Source of the DNA: Sulfitobacter sp. D7
Lineage (GTDB): Bacteria; Pseudomonadota; Alphaproteobacteria; Rhodobacterales; Rhodobacteraceae
NCBI RefSeq assembly: GCF_003611275.1
Contig: NZ_CP020694.1
Location: forward strand, 3,132,001 to 3,196,000
Reading direction: 5' to 3'
DNA: 64,000 nucleotides
The notes under the pieces are model-generated. The model saw nothing but the letters and a program-made list of their open reading frames with translations. It did no database searches and was not told the DNA's origin. Positions 17,461 to 25,551 of this stretch are shown here, in pieces. Both the position numbers and the translations under genes were made by a program. Every line of letters begins with the position of its first letter. Position 1 is the stretch's first letter.

Positions 17461-17558
17461 GTCTGAAGTATCCTCGGGTCTGGTTTTGCCGCAGCCTAAC
17501 TGGCGGCCCCGGGGCGTGCACCCGGAATTTGAAGCCCGACGGAAGTGGGAGAAGGCGG

Positions 17559-18788
17559 ATGCGCGCGCAAGGCAATTTCAGATGGCATCAGGACGCGCGG
17601 CTTTTCGCGGGACAATCGGAAGTGCCCCGCGCGCCCGAAGGCCAGCGCGACAGCTTCCGCGCCCTGCCCGCAACCCCGACCTTCGACGCGCTGACGGCCC
17701 TTACCACAGCGATCAGCCAGCAGGCCCCCTTTTGCCTCGGCGACCGCCCCCTGCCCGATGACATCGCCTGCCCGCCCGGCGCGTTCCTCACCCTCACCGG
17801 GGGCGCGTCGGGCCAACCCAAGGCCGTGCGCCGCAGCCAAGCCTCTTGGATCGCTAGCTTTGACGTGAACGCCGATCGCTTTGCTCTAACCCGCCACGAC
17901 AGCGTTGCCGTGTTGGGGCAGCTCAGCCATTCCCTGTCGCTCTATGCGGTGTTGGAGGCGCTGCACCTTGGCCTCGACGCGCATATTCTGGCCGATCAGC
18001 CCCCCCGCCAGCAAGCGTCGCAGATTGCCACATCGGGGGCGACGATCCTCTATGCCACGCCGACGCAATTACGGCTGCTGGCCCGTGGGGCCGCCGCCCC
18101 GCTGCCCTCGCTGCGGCTGGTGCTTTGTGGCGGCGGCGCGCTTGATGCGGCGACGCGGGCGGCGACCGGGCGGCTTTGCCCCCATGCGGCGGTGCATGTG
18201 TTTTACGGCGCGGCAGAAACGAGCTTTATCACGCTGGCCGATGCCGCCACGCCCGAAGGATCGGTTGGCCGCCCTTATCCCGGCGTCGAACTGCGGCTTT
18301 TGGATGCGGCGGGGCAACCCACTTCAGACGTGGGTGAAATCTGGGTGCGCAGCCCGTACCTTTTCGATGGCTACGCTCTGGGCTGCAGCACCGAGACCCG
18401 CAGGCAGGATGGTTTCGTGACCGTGGGCGAGATGGGCGAACTGGATGACAAAGGACAGCTGTGGATCAGAGGGCGGCGGCAGCGCATGGTGCAGATTGCC
18501 GATCAACTGGTTTTCCCCGAAGCGGTGGAGACCGTGATCGCCGCGCATACTGGTCTGCCCTGCGCGGTTCTGCCCCGTGACGATGCGCTGCGGGGGCAAC
18601 ATCTGATTGCAGTTGTCGAAGGCACCGCAGAGGCGGCGCGCCCTGAGGAAATCATCGCCAATTGTCGCGCAGCACTCGGCCCACTGGCCGCCCCCCGTCG
18701 CGTCTATTTCCGCTCCGAATTGCCGCTGCTGCCTTCGGGCAAGGTCGACCTTCGCGCCCTCGCCGACGGGTTGGAGGGCCAAGCATGA
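17559..18788 (+). CDS. AMP-dependent acyl-CoA synthetase/ligase (YhfT-like)
   Basis: A 409-residue member of the ANL superfamily, shorter than the usual 500-550. The phosphate-binding loop is LTLTGGASGQPKAV, the aromatic motif FYGAAETSF, the adenosine-binding GEIWVRSPYLFDGY, and the C-terminal lysine motif LPSGKVDLRAL. It should activate a carboxylic acid with ATP and CoA; the acid is unknown. The start at 17559 has GGGAGAAGG upstream. Its stop overlaps the thiolase ATG (ATGA), so the two are co-translated. The pair faces the biotin transporter, recalling Bacillus yhfU-yhfT-yhfS. Confidence 0.85.
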   Translation: MRAQGNFRWHQDARLFAGQSEVPRAPEGQRDSFRALPATPTFDALTALTTAISQQAPFCLGDRPLPDDIACPPGAFLTLTGGASGQPKAVRRSQASWIASFDVNADRFALTRHDSVAVLGQLSHSLSLYAVLEALHLGLDAHILADQPPRQQASQIATSGATILYATPTQLRLLARGAAAPLPSLRLVLCGGGALDAATRAATGRLCPHAAVHVFYGAAETSFITLADAATPEGSVGRPYPGVELRLLDAAGQPTSDVGEIWVRSPYLFDGYALGCSTETRRQDGFVTVGEMGELDDKGQLWIRGRRQRMVQIADQLVFPEAVETVIAAHTGLPCAVLPRDDALRGQHLIAVVEGTAEAARPEEIIANCRAALGPLAAPRRVYFRSELPLLPSGKVDLRALADGLEGQA

Positions 18789-19891
18789 CCCGTGCCTACA
18801 TCGTTTCTGCCTGCCGTAGCCCGGTCGCCCCGCGCGGCGGCGCCTTGGCGCATCTGACTTTGCCCGATCTTGCCGCGCCGGTTCTTTCCGCCGCCCTTGC
18901 CCGCGCGGGGTTGGCCCCTGCGCAGGTCGACGAAGTGATCTGCAGCACCGCCCTTGGCCCCGGCGGCAACCCCGCGCGCAGCATCGCCTTGGCGGCGGCG
19001 CTGCCCGAACATGTCGCGGGCCTGAGCATTGACCGGCAGTGCGCGGGGGGCTTGGACGCGCTCGCGCTGGCGCGCCAAATGATCCTTGCGGGGGCTGCGG
19101 ATATCGTTGTGGCGGGCGGGGCGGAAAGCTACTCGCGCCAACCGTTGCGCTACCGCACCTTCGCCGATGGCCGCCCGCCTGAGCCCTATACCCAAGCGCC
19201 CTTTACCCCATGGCCCGCGCGTGACCCCGACATGGCGCAAGCCGCCGCTGCGCTTGCCCGGTCGCAGGGTATCACCCGCGAAGCGCAGGATGACTGGGCG
19301 GTGGAAAGCCACGCAAAGGCCCGCGCGCAGCTAGCGCCCAAGGCGGAACTCGTACCGCTCGCAAACATCGAAGCCGATACATTCACCCGCCGCCTCACCC
19401 CCGCGCTTTGCCGCCGGGCCAAGGTGCTTTCCGGTGAGATCACTGCCGCCAATGCCGCCGTCGCCGCCGATGCCGCGGCCTTTTGCGTCGTTGTCTCAGA
19501 CCGAATGGCGGCTGAGCTCACCGTGCCAAAGATCGAACTTATCGCCACCGCAACCAAGGGCAGCAAACCCGAAGAGCCGGGACTGGCACCACTGGTGGCG
19601 ATTGGCGAAGTCTTTCGCCAAACGGGATTAACCGCCAGCGACCTGACCCTCGCCGAGATCATGGAGGCCTATGCCGTGCAGGCCATCGCCTGCGCCACCG
19701 GCGCGGGGGTCGCGCCGCAGATCGTCAACATCGGCGGGGGTGCCTTGGCACGCGGGCATCCGATTGGTGCATCGGGTGCGATCAACGCAGTGCGGCTCTG
19801 GCATGGATTGGTGGCGCGGGGGTCGGGCACCGGATTGGCGGCGATTGCCGCAGCCGGGGGGATCGGCTCTGCCGCGCTGATGCGGCTGTAG
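18785..19891 (+). CDS. Thiolase-family protein with altered active site (YhfS-like)
   Basis: A 368-residue thiolase-fold protein. The acyl-accepting Cys is present in DRQCAGGLDAL, and GGALARGHPIGASGA supplies the usual His. However, the NEAFA motif reads MEAYA, and the C-terminal CxGGG motif reads AAAGGIG, so the second catalytic Cys is replaced by Ala. Normal thiolysis or condensation may be lost or changed. ATG 18785 overlaps the ligase stop. A bidirectional terminator follows, separating it from the convergent bioY. Confidence 0.85.
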   Translation: MTRAYIVSACRSPVAPRGGALAHLTLPDLAAPVLSAALARAGLAPAQVDEVICSTALGPGGNPARSIALAAALPEHVAGLSIDRQCAGGLDALALARQMILAGAADIVVAGGAESYSRQPLRYRTFADGRPPEPYTQAPFTPWPARDPDMAQAAAALARSQGITREAQDDWAVESHAKARAQLAPKAELVPLANIEADTFTRRLTPALCRRAKVLSGEITAANAAVAADAAAFCVVVSDRMAAELTVPKIELIATATKGSKPEEPGLAPLVAIGEVFRQTGLTASDLTLAEIMEAYAVQAIACATGAGVAPQIVNIGGGALARGHPIGASGAINAVRLWHGLVARGSGTGLAAIAAAGGIGSAALMRL

Positions 19892-19892
19892 C

Positions 19893-19920
19893 GGCCCGCC
19901 CCCTTTTGGGGGAGCGGGCC
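19893..19920. terminator. Bidirectional terminator between thiolase and bioY
   Basis: GGCCCGCCCCC (19893-19903), TTTT loop, then GGGGG-a-GCGGGCC (19908-19920) with one bulged base. It lies between the convergent stops. Confidence 0.65.
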
Positions 19921-19927
19921 AATCGTT

Positions 19928-20473
19928 TTAGCTGCGCGACAGCACGCTTGCGGGACGCGCCTTGGCCAGACCGGAGGTGATGAAACCCGCCAGCACGGCT
20001 TTGATCAGGTCACCGGGGATGAAGGCTTGGACCAGCAGGGTCGCCTCAAGCAGCGTCTTGTTCAGCGTCATCATCATGCCGAAGATGCCAAAGGCATAGA
20101 CCACAAGGATGCCGCCCAAGACGGCCGAAACCCCGGCGGCCAGACCCACAGGCGCGCTGCGCCACTGGTCCATGATAAAGCCAGTCACAAAGGCACCGAT
20201 CGGGAAGCCAACGAGGAAACCCACGGTCGGCGAGGCAAAGACGCCCAGACCGCCACGGCCTCCGGCCAAAAGCGGCAGACCAAGCGCCACCAGTGCCACG
20301 AACAGCAGTGCGGCAAGACCGCCGCGCCATGCGCCCAGCACCGTGCCACAGAGCATGACGCCCAGCGACTGCGCCGTGATCGGCACGCCAAAGCCGAGCG
20401 TGAATTTCGGGATCAGGCCCAATGCCGCAATCAGCGCGGCGAAGAGGGCGATCATTGTCAGATTGCGTTCCAT
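19928..20473 (-). CDS. bioY: Biotin transporter BioY (ECF S component)
   Basis: A 181-residue, six-helix substrate-binding subunit for biotin uptake. The start MERNLTMIALFAALIAALG and the conserved GVPITAQSLGVMLCG and GRGGLGVFASPTVGFLVGFP segments are BioY hallmarks. It works with BioM and BioN, encoded just upstream on the same strand (62 bp gap), so this is the complete three-part Rhodobacter-type transporter. Confidence 0.95.
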   Translation of the reverse strand: MERNLTMIALFAALIAALGLIPKFTLGFGVPITAQSLGVMLCGTVLGAWRGGLAALLFVALVALGLPLLAGGRGGLGVFASPTVGFLVGFPIGAFVTGFIMDQWRSAPVGLAAGVSAVLGGILVVYAFGIFGMMMTLNKTLLEATLLVQAFIPGDLIKAVLAGFITSGLAKARPASVLSRS

Positions 20474-20535
20474 TGAGAGGGTCCTTGAATTAAAGTTTCC
20501 AATGCCTAGGCCAGCCCTCTGCCCCGGTCAAGCAA

Positions 20536-21132
20536 TCACAGCCCGCCACGCGCGCGCAGCGCCTCTGCCACATGTTCGGCGTCATCGATGGCCAGCACGG
20601 TAAAGGGCATCACGATCCGCCAGCCCGCCCGCCTGCGCGACCGCGCGCGCCACGCCAGCGATAGCATCTGCCCTTTGGCCGCCAGCACCGGCGTGAAACG
20701 CACCACCAGCGCCACGGCCAACTCCAGACTGCGGGTTCGGACCCCAAAGCGGCGCAGCGGCGTGGCAAGCCAGCGCACCACCGCCATCATATCGCTGAGT
20801 TTCGTGGTCATGGTCACAAGATTGGCCAGCCCCACCGCCGTGACCATGCGCAGCACGATGACAAGGCCGGCCTCTGCATCGCTGGTCAGTATATGCCACA
20901 GCAGGATCAACGCCACAAAGGGCCAGAGCATCCGCAACCGCCCCAAGCCGCCCTTTAGAAAAGCCCGCCCCGGCAGGGCGTAAAGCAGCAACATCCCGGC
21001 ACAAAAGGCGATTTGCCAGACCAGATCCTCGACCCCGAATAGCAACAGTGTCGCCGCACAAAGCGCCCCCAGCTTGGCCCCCGCGGGCCAGCCGTGGGCG
21101 CGGGTCTCAACCGGCGAGGTCAGAGAGATCAT
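20536..21132 (-). CDS. bioN: Biotin ECF transporter transmembrane protein BioN
   Basis: A 198-residue EcfT-type membrane subunit. It has several hydrophobic helices in the first 110 residues and a cytoplasmic coupling region with LAVALVVRFTPVLAA and an Arg-rich stretch WRARSRRRAGW that contacts the ATPase. The start overlaps the end of bioM by 26 bp, consistent with translational coupling. Confidence 0.92.
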   Translation of the reverse strand: MISLTSPVETRAHGWPAGAKLGALCAATLLLFGVEDLVWQIAFCAGMLLLYALPGRAFLKGGLGRLRMLWPFVALILLWHILTSDAEAGLVIVLRMVTAVGLANLVTMTTKLSDMMAVVRWLATPLRRFGVRTRSLELAVALVVRFTPVLAAKGQMLSLAWRARSRRRAGWRIVMPFTVLAIDDAEHVAEALRARGGL

Positions 21133-21841
21133 CGCTCGCCCCCAGTTCCTTCATCCGTGTCTCAAAGGCGCGCAGCACCGGACGCGCGCTGCCTTGCTGG
21201 GCGACTTCGCCACCCTCTAGCCAGAGGATGTGATCGTAGCCCGCCACCGCTGCCGGATCGTGGGTGATGTGCACCAGCGTCAAGTCGAGCCCGGCCAAGA
21301 CCCGTTCAAGATGCAGGCGTGTCGGAATATCGAGCCCGGCAAAGGGTTCGTCGAGCACCAGCACCCGTGGTTGCATCGCCAGAACCGCCATCAGGCAAAC
21401 CAACTGCCGCTGCCCCTGTGAGAGCTGATGGATCGACACCTGTGCCCAATGACGCTTGTCAAACTGACCAAGGATTGAGGCCACGCCCCGCGCCGCTTCG
21501 GCCTTGGATTGACCCATTTGCAGCAGGCCAAAGGCGATTTCCTCCTCCACGGTGGGAAAGATGATCTGATGGTCGGGGTTTTGAAACAGGATGCCGACAG
21601 CACCAATCGCCCGGCGGCGGTCGCGGGCCACGTCGATCCCGCCGATCCGCACCTGCCCCTCATCTGCGGCCACCAAGCCCGAGAGAACCCGCGCGAAAGA
21701 GGTCTTGCCCGACCCGTTGCGCCCCACGATGCCGATCCGCGAGGCATCTGACCTGAGGCTCACGTCGCGCAGCACCGGCGTGCCTGCGGGGGTGTAGCAC
21801 ACCTTTTCAATATCAATGAGCGGGAGCGTCTGGCTGGTCAT
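21107..21841 (-). CDS. bioM: Biotin ECF transporter ATPase BioM
   Basis: A 244-residue ABC ATPase that drives biotin uptake. It has Walker A GRNGSGKTS, a Q-loop at LFQNPDHQ, signature LSQGQRQ, Walker B VLVLDEPFAG and switch His in VHITHD. It is first in the bioM-bioN-bioY operon. No TTATNTATAA-type BioR operator is visible upstream. Confidence 0.94.
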   Translation of the reverse strand: MTSQTLPLIDIEKVCYTPAGTPVLRDVSLRSDASRIGIVGRNGSGKTSFARVLSGLVAADEGQVRIGGIDVARDRRRAIGAVGILFQNPDHQIIFPTVEEEIAFGLLQMGQSKAEAARGVASILGQFDKRHWAQVSIHQLSQGQRQLVCLMAVLAMQPRVLVLDEPFAGLDIPTRLHLERVLAGLDLTLVHITHDPAAVAGYDHILWLEGGEVAQQGSARPVLRAFETRMKELGASDDLSDLAG

Positions 21842-21923
21842 TGGGGGCCTGTATAAAACCGGGTGCCCCGACCTACCACCTGCCGGGCGGGCGGGGAAGC
21901 CCGCAGTTCGCCCGCAGGTTGCG

Positions 21924-22616
21924 TCAGCTCGGCGGCGTCCAGCGGCCGGGCAGATCAGGGTCCTGCTGCCCCCGTGGCGCTTTGATGTGGCTCAAAAGCC
22001 AGTTAGGCCCGGCCATCAGACGGCTGAGCGTCGGGCTTTCGCGCACTTGGGCCTTGAGCTTTTCGATCTGCATCACGTCGTCGATCCGCCGGTCCAGAAA
22101 TGACCACGTCGCCTGATGCCCCTCGCTGGCGTCCCCGAGCCAATAGAGCAACGTGGCAGAATACACCCCCGACAGCGTCGCGCGTTTGCTGTACCAGTTT
22201 ACATCATCCGACGTATCGCCAAGCGCGGTCCAGATTTTATCGCTGGTCTCCCAGATCAGGCCCGCCCCTTCGGGCGCGTGATGCGGCAGGGCGAAAAGCG
22301 TGCTGCCCCGGCGGATCGCCTCACGGTCGCCTGCTTCGAGCCGTAGGCGCACGGCCTTGGCGATACGGTCCCTGAACCGGAGTTCCGACAGATCGGCCTG
22401 CGCCAAACCTTCCAACATCTTCGCATCGCCGCGTCGGTGATAGGCCACGGCCAGATCGACCGCCCCTCGGGGGCAAACCGCGCGCGCCAGCGCCGGGTCC
22501 AGACCGCTGTCCTTGATCGCGGCATTGAACGTCGCGGGCGACCAGCCGTCAAACGGCACATGCATCAATGCGGCATCAAGCATTTGGTCCTGTGGGTCGG
22601 CCTTGGGCGGGGTCAT
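21924..22616 (-). CDS. COQ9 family ubiquinone biosynthesis protein
   Basis: A 230-residue COQ9 homologue. Family members bind isoprenoid intermediates and assist COQ7-type hydroxylation in ubiquinone synthesis. Conserved features include the TetR-like N-terminal helices (MLDAALMHVPFDGWS, AVCPRGAVDLAVAYHRRGD) and the C-terminal DVNWYSKRATLSGVYSATLL region with SFLDRRIDDVM. It is divergent from rpsU and 82 bp upstream of bioM on the same strand. Confidence 0.9.
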   Translation of the reverse strand: MTPPKADPQDQMLDAALMHVPFDGWSPATFNAAIKDSGLDPALARAVCPRGAVDLAVAYHRRGDAKMLEGLAQADLSELRFRDRIAKAVRLRLEAGDREAIRRGSTLFALPHHAPEGAGLIWETSDKIWTALGDTSDDVNWYSKRATLSGVYSATLLYWLGDASEGHQATWSFLDRRIDDVMQIEKLKAQVRESPTLSRLMAGPNWLLSHIKAPRGQQDPDLPGRWTPPS

Positions 22617-22726
22617 GGCGGGCTCCTATCGGGGCGTGATGGGGTGGACAAAGGAGATATAGGCTGTTATAGGCCCATTTCCTGCAATTCCTTGCAACTT
22701 TATCCTAGAAAGGTGGTGACAACCAC

Positions 22727-22933
22727 ATGCAGGTTAGTGTTCGCGACAACAACGTCGATCAGGCCCTTCGGGCTCTGAAGAAAAAGCTACAGCGCGAAGG
22801 CGTTTTCCGTGAAATGAAGCTCAAGCAACATTTCGAGAAACCGTCCGAGAAAAAAGCGCGCGAGAAAGCTGAAGCGATCCGTCGTGCCCGTAAACTGGCA
22901 CGGAAAAAAGCGCAACGCGAAGGTATGATGTAA
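22727..22933 (+). CDS. rpsU: 30S ribosomal protein S21
   Basis: A 68-residue basic ribosomal protein with the family start [20 protein letters not shown] and a Lys/Arg-rich C-terminal half. It occupies the platform near the anti-Shine-Dalgarno region. AGGTGGTGA precedes the ATG. It is a single gene with its own terminator. Confidence 0.97.
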   Translation: MQVSVRDNNVDQALRALKKKLQREGVFREMKLKQHFEKPSEKKAREKAEAIRRARKLARKKAQREGMM

Positions 22934-22963
22934 ATCATTCCCGCGACACGCAACAGATATAGA

Positions 22964-22998
22964 ACCCCCGGTGCCGATGGCAGCGGGGGTTTTGTTTT
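22964..22998 (+). terminator. rpsU terminator
   Basis: ACCCCCG (22964-22970) pairs with CGGGGGT (22984-22990), followed by TTTGTTTT. Confidence 0.8.
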
Positions 22999-23017
22999 GT
23001 GGGGTACTGGGTGCAGA

Positions 23018-23160
23018 GCCGGGCAGCGCCAGACCGCGGGGTGGTGCCCGGAACTTCAGCAATCAGGCAATTTATGGTGGCTGGGCTTAGGAAGCACCTC
23101 AGGACGGCACGAACCTCAGCAAAAGCGCCAGCCCGTCCGGGCGGTCTGGCGCTGCCCGGC
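23018..23160. repeat. Complex inverted-repeat element in the rpsU-lrp spacer
   Basis: A perfect 20-bp inverted repeat, GCCGGGCAGCGCCAGACCGC at 23018-23037 and its complement at 23141-23160, is separated by 103 bp. Each arm can also form a local hairpin: CCGGGCA (23019-23025) with TGCCCGG (23045-23051), and AGCGCCAG (23124-23131) with CTGGCGCT (23146-23153). The GCGCCAG core therefore occurs three times. There is no coding frame; it resembles a REP-like intergenic element. Confidence 0.75.
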
Positions 23161-23216
23161 GGCCTTCGGCCTTGATTCCGGGCTGCTCCGCTTGGAACCT
23201 CCGCCGCACCGTCCAA

Positions 23217-23675
23217 CTACACCGGCAGCGCCGTCGTCTTGCACACCGTCCGCAACGCGAAACTCGACTGCATCTGCGCCACCCCCGGCAGCCGCGCCAA
23301 ATGCTGGCGATGGATTCGGGCAAAATCCTCGGTGTTCTCCGCCACGATCTTCAACAGGTAATCCGCCGTTCCCGCCATCAGATGACATTCCAACACATCG
23401 GGAATGCGCGAGACCGACTTCTCAAAGGCTTCCAACACCTCTTCGGCCTGCGCCTGCAGGGTGATCTCAACAAACACCGTGGTCGGCATATCCAGCTTGC
23501 GCGGGTCAAGCAGGGCGACATAATCGCGGATATAGCCCTCTTTCTCCAACCGCTGCACACGGCGATGACAGGCCGAGGGCGACAGATGCACCACTTCCGA
23601 CAATTCGGCATTGGACATCCGCCCGTTGCGCTGCAAAGCGCGCAGAACACGCCGATCAATCTCATCCAAGGCCAT
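23217..23675 (-). CDS. Lrp/AsnC family transcriptional regulator
   Basis: A 152-residue regulator with an N-terminal winged-HTH (ALDEIDRRVLRALQRNGRMS, then SPSACHRRVQRLEKEGYI) and a C-terminal RAM/ACT ligand domain (AGTADYLLKIVAENTEDFA). It probably senses an amino acid and, by position, controls the divergent alanine dehydrogenase gene, as Lrp-type regulators do elsewhere. ATG 23675 is preferred over TTG 23699, which lacks support. Confidence 0.9.
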   Translation of the reverse strand: MALDEIDRRVLRALQRNGRMSNAELSEVVHLSPSACHRRVQRLEKEGYIRDYVALLDPRKLDMPTTVFVEITLQAQAEEVLEAFEKSVSRIPDVLECHLMAGTADYLLKIVAENTEDFARIHRQHLARLPGVAQMQSSFALRTVCKTTALPV

Positions 23676-23813
23676 ATGCGCAATACTTTCGCGTAACAAT
23701 GCGTTCAGACGCGATTATATTCGAAGAATGAGCCCCATGGCGACCCCAAATTCGCAGCGATATGCACGGCGGCTGTGATAATCCTGTCCCACTACGGAGG
23801 AGGAGTGACCCCC

Positions 23814-24932
23814 ATGAAAATCGGATGCCCGACAGAAATCAAACCGCAGGAATTCCGCGTCGGCCTGACGCCCAATGCCGCACAAGAAGCCATCGCCCAC
23901 GGACATGAGGTCATCGTGCAGGCAGGGGCGGGCGTCGGCGCGGGTTTTGAAGATGCGGATTATACCGCCGCAGGTGCCACCATCATCGACACGGCCAAGG
24001 AAATCTTTGCCAGCGCCGATATGATCGTCAAGGTGAAGGAGCCACAGGCGGGCGAACGCAAAATGCTGCGCGAAGGGCAATTGCTCTTTACCTATCTGCA
24101 CCTCGCGCCCGACCCGGATCAGACGCATGATCTGCTGGCCTCGGGCTGTACCGCGATTGCCTATGAAACCGTGACCGACCGGAATGGCGGGCTGCCCCTC
24201 TTGGCACCGATGTCCGAAGTCGCGGGGCGTCTGGCACCGCAGGTCGGTGCTTGGACACTGCAAAAGGCCAATGGCGGACGCGGCGTGTTGATGGGCGGGG
24301 TGCCCGGTGTTGGCCCGGCCAAGGTTATGGTCATCGGCGGCGGCGTCGTCGGCACCCATGCGGCACGGATTGCCGCAGGCATGGGCGCGGATGTGACCGT
24401 GTTGGATCGTTCGCTGCCCCGGATGCGCTATCTTGATGACATCTATGGCGGCACCTTCAAAACCGCCTATGCCAGCGCGGGCAACACCATCGAATTGGCG
24501 CGCCAAGCCGATATGATCATCGGCGCGGTGCTGATCCCCGGTGCCGCAGCGCCCAAGCTGATCAGCCGCGCGCAACTGTCCGAACTCAAACCCGGCGCGG
24601 CGCTGGTCGACGTGGCCATTGACCAAGGCGGCTGTTTCGAGACCTCCAAGGCGACCACCCACCAAGACCCGGTTTATGAGGTCGACGGCGTCATGCACTA
24701 CTGCGTGGCCAACATGCCCGGCGCCGTGGCGCGCACCTCGACCATCGCGCTTGGCAATGCCACCATGCCTTTCATGCTGGCACTGGCAGATAAGGGCTGG
24801 AAACAGGCCTGCGCGGATGACCCCCACCTCAAGGCCGGGCTCAACGTGCACGCGGGTAAGCTGACCTATGCCGCCGTGGGCGACGCGCTTGGGATCGACA
24901 GCATCACCGCAGATCAAGCCATCGCGGGTTAA
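23814..24932 (+). CDS. ald: Alanine dehydrogenase
   Basis: A 372-residue NAD-dependent enzyme interconverting L-alanine and pyruvate plus ammonia. The start MKIGCPTEIKPQEFRVGLTP is typical, with catalytic Lys in VKVKEPQ and His in YLHLAPD. The Rossmann motif is VIGGGVVGTHAARIAAGMGA. GGAGGAGGAG is 8 nt before ATG 23814; a frame to 23775 reads back through this site and is rejected. It is divergent from an Lrp regulator and followed by a strong terminator. Confidence 0.96.
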   Translation: MKIGCPTEIKPQEFRVGLTPNAAQEAIAHGHEVIVQAGAGVGAGFEDADYTAAGATIIDTAKEIFASADMIVKVKEPQAGERKMLREGQLLFTYLHLAPDPDQTHDLLASGCTAIAYETVTDRNGGLPLLAPMSEVAGRLAPQVGAWTLQKANGGRGVLMGGVPGVGPAKVMVIGGGVVGTHAARIAAGMGADVTVLDRSLPRMRYLDDIYGGTFKTAYASAGNTIELARQADMIIGAVLIPGAAAPKLISRAQLSELKPGAALVDVAIDQGGCFETSKATTHQDPVYEVDGVMHYCVANMPGAVARTSTIALGNATMPFMLALADKGWKQACADDPHLKAGLNVHAGKLTYAAVGDALGIDSITADQAIAG

Positions 24933-24950
24933 ACGCCACCGGTGAGACAC

Positions 24951-24979
24951 GAAAGGCCCGCCAATCTGGCGGGCCTTTC
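24951..24979. terminator. Bidirectional terminator between ald and mscL
   Basis: Perfect 13-bp arms GAAAGGCCCGCCA (24951-24963) and TGGCGGGCCTTTC (24967-24979) with a 3-nt loop, between convergent genes. Confidence 0.85.
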
Positions 24980-24996
24980 TCATGCGATAGCGCCGC

Positions 24997-25428
24997 TTAG
25001 CGCGTTTTCAAAGCATCCCGAATTTCCAACAATACATCAAGCTGCGATGGACCGGTCTTGACCTCTGGCGCCACCTCATCAGGCTTTTCCGCAGCCGATT
25101 TCACGCGGTTCACCATCTTCACCAAGATGAAGACGACGAAGGCGATGATGAAAAAGTTGATCACGGCCATCAGGAACGAGCCGTAAGCAAAGACCGACGC
25201 GCCCGCCTCTCGGGCCTGCTCTAACGAGGCATTCGCAGGCACATCCCCGGAAAGCACCGCGTAGTTGTTGGTGAAATCCACCCCACCGGTGAAAAGCCCG
25301 ACGATCGGGTTGATCAGGTCGGCCACCAACGACGACACGATCGCCGTAAAGGCCGCGCCGACGATGATACCTACGGCCATGTCCATAACATTGCCCTTGG
25401 CGATGAAATCCTTGAATTCTTGAATCAC
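24997..25428 (-). CDS. mscL: Large-conductance mechanosensitive channel MscL
   Basis: A 143-residue inner-membrane channel that opens under membrane tension to release solutes on osmotic downshock. The N-terminal helix [20 protein letters not shown] and the pore helix [12 protein letters not shown] are characteristic. The second transmembrane helix is about 83-105, followed by a cytoplasmic helix with [14 protein letters not shown]. The periplasmic loop is of usual length. Confidence 0.95.
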   Translation of the reverse strand: MIQEFKDFIAKGNVMDMAVGIIVGAAFTAIVSSLVADLINPIVGLFTGGVDFTNNYAVLSGDVPANASLEQAREAGASVFAYGSFLMAVINFFIIAFVVFILVKMVNRVKSAAEKPDEVAPEVKTGPSQLDVLLEIRDALKTR

Positions 25429-25551
25429 AGTTCTGTCCCTATTCCACGTCGCGCCGATACCCTCGCCGTCATACCCGATAGTGGGGACTGCGGCACATTG
25501 GGGTCAATAAAGTTTTCAGGTGAACCGCCCGATTTGCGGCTTCGGGCAGGC

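Noticed and set aside
20474..22000. BioR operator near bioMNY
   Set aside because: Looked for TTATNTATAA upstream of bioM, bioY and the ligase gene; no match. The GntR protein at 45.5 kb is therefore not called BioR.
23018..23160. Insertion-sequence ends
   Set aside because: The inverted repeats are only 103 bp apart and enclose no transposase, so a REP-like element fits better than an IS or a complete MITE with target duplications.
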